DNA from: Bacteroidales bacterium
GTDB taxonomy: Bacteria; Bacteroidota; Bacteroidia; Bacteroidales; ML635J-15
Length of the DNA stretch: 5,879 bases
Assembly: GCA_028697515.1 (NCBI GenBank)
Contig: JAQVEY010000167.1
Coordinates: 1-5,879, forward strand
Reading direction: 5' to 3'
How positions within the stretch are numbered: the stretch's first letter is position 1; the number at the start of each line of letters is the position of its first letter. A program made the position numbers and the translations under genes. The notes beneath the pieces were generated by a model. It made no database searches. It was not told the DNA's origin and saw only the letters and a list, made by a program, of their open reading frames with translations. This document shows, one piece after another, positions 1-5,879 of the stretch.

Positions 1-1376
1 ATTGTGTTTGTGTCGCTAATATATTGATAATCAATTGTTTTGATATTTTCTTTTGCTTCATGATTGTTCAATCCTCGGGCATAATATTTTATTTCCATAC
101 TTGCTATACTGTCTTTGGTGGAATTAAAATATATACGAGGATAATTTTGCATTTTACCATTCTCTGCCAAAAAAAGTTTAGAATTGATAAATATATCACA
201 ATCATTAAAATTGTCAATATCTTCTAAAGATGACATAAAATTACGATCTTCGCTTCCCGGCTTTAATACAAAATGATATGTGTTTAGACTATCTGCTACA
301 AGAGTTACATTTTGTGTTTTAGATTCAACAGATTTGAAATTGGTGCCGATATTAAAACTAATTGCTACTGAAAAAATTATTGCTATGACCCATACTATAA
401 AAGTTCCGATACTTAAATACTTATTTGTTCTGATTTCAAAAAGCAAACCTATACCCCAGCTTATAATGGCGATAACAGGTATAATAAACACTATTAGAAT
501 ACAAATACTCAGAAACCATGCTGTTCCTGTGTTGGTTATATATTCCAGTAATCCGGGTAACCAGACCATGCTTATTATATCATTGGAATAAATGATATTT
601 TCCTTGCCAACACTTATAAGTGCTATTGTTAATAGTATTATTACAGCCGCACCTGATAAAATCAATAGGACACCTAAAACCTTTCCGAAAATTTGAGCTA
701 TTACAGTAATTATTGTCCCAATAGCTTTACCTATGTTGTTCATCGTATCTGAAAACCTGTTTTTATCTATTTTCTTGAAGTTCTTTTTTACTTCTTCAAA
801 TTCTTTCTTCACAGTTTTTTCAATATTCGACAGATTTATTTTGTCTCCTTTCATTTCCAATTTTTGTGCTGTTGTCTTGGCTTCGGGAACTGCAATCCAT
901 AGAATAATGTATGCAATTATGCTTATTTGTCCTACGAAAATTAAAACAAGGAAAATAATCCTCCATGTAGTAGTACTTATTCCTGTAAATTCTGCCAATC
1001 CGCTGCAAACACCACCCAAAACTCTGTTGTCAGGATCTCTGTATAGCTTTTTAGATTTTTTCTCATCTTTCTTCTGCTCTTCTTTTTCTTTTTTTGTATT
1101 TTCAGTATGAGCATCACCTGTAATATCTTCTACATTACCGAGAATCTGAATTATCTCTTCAACATCCCTGATATTTATTATTTGCTTGTTTTCATTAATT
1201 TTTGAATTGAATATTTCCGCAATTCTCGATTCAATGTCTTTAACAATCTCGCCCCCTTCTTCGATTTGCGAAAAATGTGATTCAAGTTTGCTTAGATATA
1301 AGTGCAACATCTGATAGGCATCTTCGTCTATTACAAACATAAACGAGTTTAAATTAATACTAACTGTCTTTTTCAT
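1..1376 (-). CDS. PspC-domain membrane protein, 3' end beyond window (partial)
   Basis: Reading from the ATG at 1376 gives 458 open codons with no stop before the left edge, so the C-terminus is missing. I checked the frame at positions 1001, 608, 299 and 5. In order, the protein has an N-terminal cytoplasmic-looking part (about 1-90, starting MKKTVSINLN and containing DIESRIAEIF and DVEEIIQILG), a highly charged Lys/Glu linker (about 94-110), a PspC domain (about 110-166, with RVLGGVCSGLAEF followed by a hydrophobic helix ending in ILWIAVPEAK), and an amphipathic charged stretch (about 170-210). Further membrane segments follow at about 221-255, 286-312 and 321-343, then a soluble region from about 344. 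PspC proteins are linked to phage-shock or LiaF-type envelope stress responses; the exact role here is unknown. The start lies ten bases after the padR-type gene's stop, so the two are probably cotranscribed. The soluble tail resembles the putative adhesin/LiaF-like C-termini of Bacteroidetes PspC proteins, from memory only. Confidence 0.88.
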   Translation of the reverse strand, partial: MKKTVSINLNSFMFVIDEDAYQMLHLYLSKLESHFSQIEEGGEIVKDIESRIAEIFNSKINENKQIINIRDVEEIIQILGNVEDITGDAHTENTKKEKEEQKKDEKKSKKLYRDPDNRVLGGVCSGLAEFTGISTTTWRIIFLVLIFVGQISIIAYIILWIAVPEAKTTAQKLEMKGDKINLSNIEKTVKKEFEEVKKNFKKIDKNRFSDTMNNIGKAIGTIITVIAQIFGKVLGVLLILSGAAVIILLTIALISVGKENIIYSNDIISMVWLPGLLEYITNTGTAWFLSICILIVFIIPVIAIISWGIGLLFEIRTNKYLSIGTFIVWVIAIIFSVAISFNIGTNFKSVESKTQNVTLVADSLNTYHFVLKPGSEDRNFMSSLEDIDNFNDCDIFINSKLFLAENGKMQNYPRIYFNSTKDSIASMEIKYYARGLNNHEAKENIKTIDYQYISDTNT

Positions 1377-1386
1377 ATTTGTAGTT

Positions 1387-1713
1387 TTATTTGTTTTTTA
1401 ATTTGTTTATTGATTCAACTAAATCTGTCCATGATTTATCAAGATCCTGAAGTACAGAATTCCCTTTTTCGGTAAGACTATAATATTTACGTGGTGGTCC
1501 CTGTGTGCTTTCTTCCCAACGATAACTTAATAATTCCATGTTTTTTAGTCGTGTTAAGAGGGGATATAATGTGCCTTCTACAACTATCATTTCGGCAGAT
1601 TTAAGTTTTTCGAGTATATCTGTCGAGTAACTGTCTTTTTGCTTTAATATAAGCAAAGTACAGTATTCGAGTACTCCTTTTCGCATCTGGGCTTTATTGT
1701 TTGTTAAATCCAT
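1387..1713 (-). CDS. PadR-family winged-helix transcriptional regulator
   Basis: This is a 108-residue protein, the usual size of short LmrR-like PadR regulators. The N-terminal helix region reads MDLTNNKAQMRKGVLEYC. A helix-turn-helix follows (about 14-62), with the family hallmark EGTLYPLLTRLKNMELL at 46-62. The wing is at about 63-83, with the diagnostic GPPRKYYSLTEKG at 72-84. A C-terminal helix (about 86-106) would form the dimer interface. Family members are dimeric repressors, often autoregulatory. I chose the ATG at 1713 rather than the in-frame ATG at 1776. The extra 21 residues would be a hydrophobic string not found in the family, and their codons coincide with the promoter and dyad. 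No clear Shine-Dalgarno sequence precedes the start, as is common in Bacteroidetes. The gene sits ten bases upstream of the PspC gene, its likely regulated partner. The inducer is not visible from sequence. Confidence 0.9.
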   Translation of the reverse strand: MDLTNNKAQMRKGVLEYCTLLILKQKDSYSTDILEKLKSAEMIVVEGTLYPLLTRLKNMELLSYRWEESTQGPPRKYYSLTEKGNSVLQDLDKSWTDLVESINKLKNK

Positions 1714-1739
1714 AATCAGAATTTTAGTATATTTTAATG

Positions 1740-1771
1740 CAAAGATATAAATAAAAATTAGAACTATGCAA
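1740..1771 (-). promoter_or_regulatory. Bacteroidetes-type promoter for the padR-pspC unit
   Basis: On the minus strand TATCTTTG (1747-1740) matches the Bacteroidetes -7 consensus TAnnTTTG exactly. A TTG (1771-1769) lies 21 bases upstream, close to the usual spacing for the -33 element. Transcription would start near 1735, leaving a leader of roughly 20 bases before the ATG at 1713. The match and spacing are seen directly; promoter activity is inferred. Confidence 0.65.
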
Positions 1772-1784
1772 TACATAGTACTAA
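1758..1784. promoter_or_regulatory. 27-bp inverted repeat, candidate PadR operator
   Basis: On the plus strand TTAGAACTATG (1758-1768) and CATAGTACTAA (1774-1784) form 11-base arms that are inverted copies with one mismatch. They flank a 5-base spacer, CAATA. The inner six bases of each arm (ACTATG / CATAGT) pair perfectly. The -33 TTG of the promoter lies inside the spacer, so a dimer bound here would block RNA polymerase. Position in front of a PadR gene and the size suited to a winged-helix dimer support an autoregulatory operator. Binding is inferred. Confidence 0.55.
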
Positions 1785-1838
1785 AATATTCTTAAAATTT
1801 TGTTAAAAGAAAAACTTGTATTTCTAAATATTAGGTAA

Positions 1839-4670
1839 TCAGCTATTTAGCTCTTTATGTAGAAATGTTCCTGTATAAGAACTTTTATGTCTGGCGACTT
1901 CTTCAGGAGTTCCTTCAGTAACAATATATCCACCTCTTTCCCCACCATCAGGACCTAAATCAATTATCCAATCGGCAGATTTGATAATATCCATATTATG
2001 TTCTATTATTATCATGCTATTACCACGATCTATTAAAGAATTAAGTACGTTCAGCAATACTTGGATATCTTCAAAATGCAGACCAGTTGTTGGTTCGTCC
2101 AGGATGTACAGCGTATTTCCTGTATCGCGTTTCATCAATTCGGTGGCAAGTTTTACTCTTTGTGCTTCTCCTCCAGAGAGGGTAGTGGATGACTGTCCCA
2201 ATGTAATATAGCCTAATCCAACTTGCTGCAAAACAGACAATTTCCTGTGAAGTTGAGGAATATTTTCGAAAAATTCTACAGCAGCGTTTATTGTGAGATT
2301 TAAAACATCGGCAATTGATTTTCCTTTAAATTTCACATCAAGAGTTTCGCGATTGTATCGTTTTCCGTGACAAGTTTCACAAGGAACATAAACGTCTGGT
2401 AAGAAATTCATTTCAATTGTTCTTACTCCTGCGCCTTTACATGTTTCGCAACGACCACCGACAACATTGAAAGAAAATCTACCTGATTTATAGCCACGTA
2501 TTTTTGCTTCAGGGATCGAAGCAAATAAATCCCTTATTTCTGAAAAGATTCCTGTATAGGTTACCGGATTGGAACGGGGTGTTTTGCCTATCGGCTCCTG
2601 ATTTACTTCAATAAATTTGTCAATATGTTCTAATCCTTCAATTTTATCATACTCAAGTGGAAAGTCATTTGAATTATAAAAATGCTTAGCCAAGATAGGG
2701 ACTAGTGTTTCGTTTAGCAGACTTGACTTACCGCTTCCCGAAACTCCTGTAACACAAACAAATACACCTGTGGGGATTTCGATATTTATGTTTTTAAGGT
2801 TGTTTCCTCTTGCTCCAAAAATGCTAATTTTTTTATTTGTAACTTTTCTTCTTTGTTTAGGTATCGCTATTGTTTTTCTTTCGGAGATATATTGTGAAGT
2901 AATCGAATCTGAATTAATCATTGATTCATAACTGCCTGCAAAAACCAACTTTCCTCCTTTACGACCAGCTCCTGGTCCTATATCAACAATGTAATCAGAT
3001 TGCTGAATCATTTCTTTATCATGTTCAACTACAATTACTGAGTTGCCACGATCTCGCAATTCTTTTAGAGATTTTATTAGTTTGTTGTTGTCACGCTGAT
3101 GTAATCCTATGCTTGGCTCATCAAGAATGTATAGAACATTGACCAATCTTGACCCAATTTGTGTTGCTAGTCTTATTCTTTGTGATTCGCCTCCTGACAG
3201 GCTTTTTGATGTACGATCTAAAGAAAGATAATCAAGTCCGACATCAATCAGAAAACCAAGTCGGCTTTTTACTTCTTTAATGATTTCTGTGGCAATTGCT
3301 CGTTCTCGTGTACCTGAGTTATCTAGTGCATAGTCCAAAAAGTTATAAAGTTTTCGGATGTCCATAGCAGCGAGTTCGGCAATGTTTTTACCTCCAAATT
3401 TAAAAAATAGAGATTCCTCTTTTAATCTTGCTCCATTACATTTTGGACAGGTAATAAATCTGTTATATCTGAAAGAGGATTTGTTTGAATATGGGTCTTT
3501 TTCCTCTTCGTCTTGCCTAGCTTTTATTATATTTACAATGCCATTGTAACTGACAATATAATTTGAGCTTTCGCCTAAAGGGGTATTTTTTAATCTTAGA
3601 CTTTCAGGATAACCATATAATATTGCATCAAGAACATCTTCATTTAATTCGTCAACAGGCGTTTTTAGCGAGAAGTTTATTTCCTCTGCTAAAGCTTCGA
3701 GTATCCAGAATTGCATAGAATTTTTGTATTTCCCGAAATAATTTATAGCACCATCATAAATAGATTTTGAATTATCTGTAATAACTTTAGAAATATCTAT
3801 ATCTGCAATAACTCCCAATCCATTGCATTTTGGGCAGGCTCCTTGAGGTGAATTAAAAGAAAAAGAGTGTGGAGCAGGTTCTTTGTAAGAAATTCCTGTA
3901 GTAGGGCACATTAGAAAGCGACTAAAAAATCTTGGCTGATTAGTATCTTTTTCAAGTAGCATTATTATTCCTTTACCAAAATTCATTGCCAAATCGAGCG
4001 ATTTTTGTAGTCTGTTCTTGTCTTCTTCTTTTACGACAAGCTTGTCAACAACCAGTTCTACAAAGTGTGTTTTATAGCGATCGAGTTTAAGATTATATGA
4101 TATTTCAGTTATATTACCATTGATTCGTGCATGTAAAAATCCTTTTTTGCGGAAATTATCAAATAATTCCTTATAATGACCTTTGCGGCCATCAACTACA
4201 GGAGCAAGGAGATAAACAGCCTTACCTTCGAATTCTTTACAAATGATATTTATTATTTGTTCGTCACTATATTTAACCATTTCCTCGCCTGTGTTTCTTG
4301 AATATGCAGTAGAAGCACGAGCATATAGTAAACGCAAATAATCATAAATTTCTGTTATGGTACCTACTGTTGAGCGGGGATTTTTGACAGTTGTTTTTTG
4401 TTCAATAGCTATTACAGGACTTAAGCCAGAAATTAAATCAACGTCAGGACGTTCCATATTTCCAATGAAATGTCTGGCGTAAGCTGAAAAAGTTTCCATG
4501 TATCTTCTTTGCCCCTCAGCATAAATTGTATCAAATGCTAATGAAGATTTTCCACTACCGCTAAGTCCTGTAATTACACATAATTTATTTTGAGGAATAT
4601 CAACGTCCAGATTTTTTAAATTATGTACTCTTGCGCCTCTTACTTGAATTGTCCCTTCTTTCGTTCCCAT
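1839..4670 (-). CDS. uvrA: UvrABC excision repair system ATPase subunit A
   Basis: A 943-residue protein, matching the usual length of about 940. UvrA dimers find bulky DNA lesions in the cytoplasm and load UvrB, which recruits UvrC for dual incision. Both ABC ATPase modules are complete. Module I has Walker A GLSGSGKSS (35-43), signature LSGGESQR (491-498), Walker B LYILDEPS (513-520) and the switch His550. Module II has Walker A GVSGSGKSS (642-650), LSGGEAQR (831-838), LYILDEPT (854-861) and His891. The family motif GTITEIYDYLRLLYAR is at 103-118, and the following region (about 120-245) corresponds to the UvrB-binding domain, arguing for UvrA1 rather than the shorter UvrA2. The second zinc module has all four cysteines (741, 744, 764, 767). 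The first has C255, C279 and C282 but Thr258 in place of the fourth. Another CxxC pair is at 408/411. The start ATG lies ten bases after the transglycosylase stop, suggesting cotranscription. No LexA-type site was recognised. Confidence 0.98.
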   Translation of the reverse strand: MGTKEGTIQVRGARVHNLKNLDVDIPQNKLCVITGLSGSGKSSLAFDTIYAEGQRRYMETFSAYARHFIGNMERPDVDLISGLSPVIAIEQKTTVKNPRSTVGTITEIYDYLRLLYARASTAYSRNTGEEMVKYSDEQIINIICKEFEGKAVYLLAPVVDGRKGHYKELFDNFRKKGFLHARINGNITEISYNLKLDRYKTHFVELVVDKLVVKEEDKNRLQKSLDLAMNFGKGIIMLLEKDTNQPRFFSRFLMCPTTGISYKEPAPHSFSFNSPQGACPKCNGLGVIADIDISKVITDNSKSIYDGAINYFGKYKNSMQFWILEALAEEINFSLKTPVDELNEDVLDAILYGYPESLRLKNTPLGESSNYIVSYNGIVNIIKARQDEEEKDPYSNKSSFRYNRFITCPKCNGARLKEESLFFKFGGKNIAELAAMDIRKLYNFLDYALDNSGTRERAIATEIIKEVKSRLGFLIDVGLDYLSLDRTSKSLSGGESQRIRLATQIGSRLVNVLYILDEPSIGLHQRDNNKLIKSLKELRDRGNSVIVVEHDKEMIQQSDYIVDIGPGAGRKGGKLVFAGSYESMINSDSITSQYISERKTIAIPKQRRKVTNKKISIFGARGNNLKNINIEIPTGVFVCVTGVSGSGKSSLLNETLVPILAKHFYNSNDFPLEYDKIEGLEHIDKFIEVNQEPIGKTPRSNPVTYTGIFSEIRDLFASIPEAKIRGYKSGRFSFNVVGGRCETCKGAGVRTIEMNFLPDVYVPCETCHGKRYNRETLDVKFKGKSIADVLNLTINAAVEFFENIPQLHRKLSVLQQVGLGYITLGQSSTTLSGGEAQRVKLATELMKRDTGNTLYILDEPTTGLHFEDIQVLLNVLNSLIDRGNSMIIIEHNMDIIKSADWIIDLGPDGGERGGYIVTEGTPEEVARHKSSYTGTFLHKELNS

Positions 4671-4680
4671 TATTATTCAA

Positions 4681-5649
4681 CTATTCTTCCGGAATGTAAC
4701 AATCTCTTTCTCCTTTAACAGGAATTTTTATTTTATACTCTTTTTTATCGAGATTGATTAAACTGCTACCCATTATCCATGGATTAAAATATTTTAACAT
4801 TTTATAATTTGTTCCTTGGTCAAAAGCAAATTGCACTAAATCATTTATACTACTATCAACTGTAATTTCTATAGTTTTTATTTCACGATACAAGTCATCT
4901 TCGGGTATATTAAAACCGTAACTTTCAGGATCTGACATGATTAATTTTAAAGCAATTATTCTATACACATAACGTGAAGTTTCTTCATTTAAATTTAAAT
5001 CCCAATAAGATTTTACTCTTTGAAAGTCTAAATTTTTCTTAAGTCCTCCCATTCCCATATTATATGAAGCAGCGACTAGGGTCCAATTTCCAAAATAATT
5101 ATATGCTTTTTTAAAATAATCTATAGCAACAATATTTGATTTATAATGATTGTATCTTTCGTCAATATTTTTATCTATTGTCAGGTTGTATTCAAGTCCG
5201 GTTGTTTTCATGATTTGCCAGAATCCGGTTGCACCTGCAGGACTTACTAAGTTAGCAAAACCACTTTCTGCAACACAAATATATTTCATGTCATCAGGAA
5301 TTCCATTTTCTTTTAATAGTTTTTCGATCTCTGGAAAAAATCTGTTCGCTCTTTTTAAGTAAAGAATTGTCATTGAATGGCGATAAGTATTAGCAATCAT
5401 CTCAAGGTCGAGAGATTCGTAAACGTCAAAGTTTTCCAAAGGTACTTGTTCTCCACAAAAATAAACATTTTCAGGTATGTGTGGCTGAAATACGGTATAA
5501 GGTGTTTGATATTTATCTAAATCATCAGTATTTTGTTTGTCATTATTATTATCTGCACCAGAAAATATAAAAACATTGGAAATGATTAATCCAAAACCAA
5601 TGCCTATAATCATAAAAAAAGGCAGTTTAAAATTTTTATTAGCTTTCAT
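4681..5649 (-). CDS. Membrane-anchored or secreted lytic murein transglycosylase (SLT family)
   Basis: A 322-residue protein predicted to cleave the MurNAc-GlcNAc bond of peptidoglycan, leaving 1,6-anhydro ends, in the periplasm. Residues 1-8 are basic and about 9-30 form a hydrophobic signal or anchor, with a possible cleavage after SGA (30-32). A linker rich in Asn and Asp follows. The SLT domain covers about 105-240: catalytic Glu128 in AESGF, then GATGFWQIM (139-147), NIDERYN (161-167), AASYNMG (193-199) and ETSRYVYRIIALK (223-235). These are the standard motifs of the Slt70/MltD-like family. Residues about 260-312 (containing NPWI and ending KIKIPV) resemble a degenerate LysM-like tail. 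No lipobox cysteine is present, so it is not an obvious lipoprotein. The ATG overlaps the preceding gene's TAA by one base, and uvrA begins ten bases downstream. The cellular role (division, recycling or secretion-complex insertion) cannot be told from sequence. Confidence 0.92.
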   Translation of the reverse strand: MKANKNFKLPFFMIIGIGFGLIISNVFIFSGADNNNDKQNTDDLDKYQTPYTVFQPHIPENVYFCGEQVPLENFDVYESLDLEMIANTYRHSMTILYLKRANRFFPEIEKLLKENGIPDDMKYICVAESGFANLVSPAGATGFWQIMKTTGLEYNLTIDKNIDERYNHYKSNIVAIDYFKKAYNYFGNWTLVAASYNMGMGGLKKNLDFQRVKSYWDLNLNEETSRYVYRIIALKLIMSDPESYGFNIPEDDLYREIKTIEITVDSSINDLVQFAFDQGTNYKMLKYFNPWIMGSSLINLDKKEYKIKIPVKGERDCYIPEE

Positions 5650-5651
5650 TA
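5647..5651 (-). promoter_or_regulatory. TAATG stop-start overlap coupling two genes
   Basis: On the minus strand TAA (5651-5649) ends the glycosyltransferase-like gene, and its last A begins the ATG (5649-5647) of the transglycosylase. One-base overlaps of this kind usually mean cotranscription and often translational coupling. The overlap also fixes the transglycosylase start and explains why it needs no separate ribosome binding site. Confidence 0.7.
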
Positions 5652-5879
5652 TTTGATTTTAGTGAATTTTGTATTAAGAAATAAAAATAGAAATGTAACT
5701 ATCGGAAAAATGAAATATAGCCATAACTGTGAATAGTTAAAATCTTTTCCAGTATTAATCAAATATAACGATAAGGCAACGCCAAGAGTATTGATTATGA
5801 AAAATAAAACTCCCACCCATCTGACAGATAAACCTAGATAAAACAAATGATGTGTAGTATGATCTTTTCCTCCCATAAA
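5649..5879 (-). CDS. C-terminal part of a family-4 sugar-1-phosphate transferase (MraY/WecA-like), 5' end beyond window
   Basis: Only the last 76 codons are visible. The frame is open at the right edge (a Phe codon precedes the first Met), so the Met at 5876 is most likely internal. The visible part begins MGGKDHTTHHLFYLGLS, close to the GGRDHTSHRLVxLGLS wording of the cytoplasmic loop near the C-terminus of WecA/TagO-type enzymes. Its histidines belong to the family's conserved substrate-site region. Two hydrophobic segments follow (about 20-41 and 50-68 from that Met), then a basic end, TKFTKIK. Such enzymes move a sugar-1-phosphate from a UDP-sugar onto undecaprenyl phosphate at the inner membrane, starting O-antigen, capsule or similar glycan synthesis. 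The specific sugar cannot be read from this fragment. Its stop overlaps the transglycosylase start, which fits a cell-envelope operon. An unrelated small membrane protein is possible but less likely given the histidine motif. Confidence 0.72.
   Translation of the reverse strand, partial: FMGGKDHTTHHLFYLGLSVRWVGVLFFIINTLGVALSLYLINTGKDFNYSQLWLYFIFPIVTFLFLFLNTKFTKIK

Larger units (their letters stand above)
1714..1838. other. Intergenic region between uvrA and the padR-type gene
   Basis: This is the only non-coding stretch longer than ten bases in the window. It is very AT-rich and holds the promoter and dyad described separately. It also has a short AT palindrome (AAAATTTT at 1794-1801). There is no GC-rich stem with a T-run that would make a convincing intrinsic terminator for uvrA, so some readthrough from uvrA into padR is possible. 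Confidence 0.8.

Noticed and set aside
24..1110. Three plus-strand open frames (24-227, 280-591, 733-1110) and a minus-strand one at 820-1008
   Set aside because: They lie across the PspC-domain gene in other frames, have no recognisable domains, and the PspC frame stays open through all of them with clear family motifs.
1785..1804. AT-rich palindrome after uvrA as an intrinsic terminator
   Set aside because: The possible stem is made almost only of A-T pairs and has no defined T-run after a stable hairpin, so it would be too weak to call.
1981..3549. Plus-strand open frames at 1981-2211, 2921-3142 and 3358-3549
   Set aside because: They are antisense to highly conserved uvrA motifs (second ATPase module, zinc module and linker regions) and show no protein family signature.
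1839..4670. ABC transporter ATPase as an alternative to UvrA
   Set aside because: The zinc-module cysteines, the GTITEIYDYLRLLYAR motif, the long insertions within each ATPase module and the full length are specific to UvrA.
5150..5362. Plus-strand open frame antisense to the transglycosylase
   Set aside because: It covers the catalytic SLT domain on the opposite strand and has no independent support.
4681..5649. Transglycosylase as a lipoprotein
   Set aside because: No cysteine follows the hydrophobic N-terminal segment; the first cysteine is at residue 65, too far for a lipobox.
5649..5876. Complete 75-residue membrane protein starting at 5876
   Set aside because: The frame continues to the window edge, and the first visible residues match a mid-to-late cytoplasmic loop of MraY/WecA-like enzymes, so this is more likely the end of a longer gene.

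Overview
The window looks like chromosomal DNA from a member of the Bacteroidetes (Bacteroidota). It is AT-rich. Its coding starts lack clear Shine-Dalgarno sequences. The one convincing promoter has the Bacteroidetes form (TTG, then TAnnTTTG), and several proteins have the wording I associate with that phylum: a PspC protein starting MKKTVSINLN, a UvrA with the CPTTG form of its first zinc module, and an SLT transglycosylase with an NPW-containing C-terminal tail. No genus can be named from this alone. Every gene lies on the minus strand, so the window is read from its right end to its left end.

In order of transcription there are two groups. The first is tightly packed. It holds the C-terminal end of a family-4 sugar-1-phosphate transferase (5649-5879, running off the right edge), then a membrane-anchored or secreted lytic transglycosylase (4681-5649, overlapping the previous stop by one base), then uvrA (1839-4670, ten bases further on). 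Two cell-envelope genes therefore sit directly upstream of the nucleotide excision repair damage sensor and probably share its transcript.

A 125-base gap follows (1714-1838), the only real non-coding stretch. It carries a promoter and a 27-bp dyad that brackets the promoter's -33 element. This starts a second unit: a 108-residue PadR-family repressor (1387-1713), then, ten bases on, a PspC-domain membrane protein (1-1376) that continues past the left edge with 458 codons open. The layout suggests a PadR repressor controlling itself and an envelope-stress-type membrane protein through the dyad.

There are no RNA genes, CRISPR arrays, insertion sequences or clear intrinsic terminators. Most of the window is ordinary core genome. 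The parts most worth a second look are the PadR operator/promoter architecture and the PspC gene cut by the window edge. I found no convincing evidence of a wholly new system.
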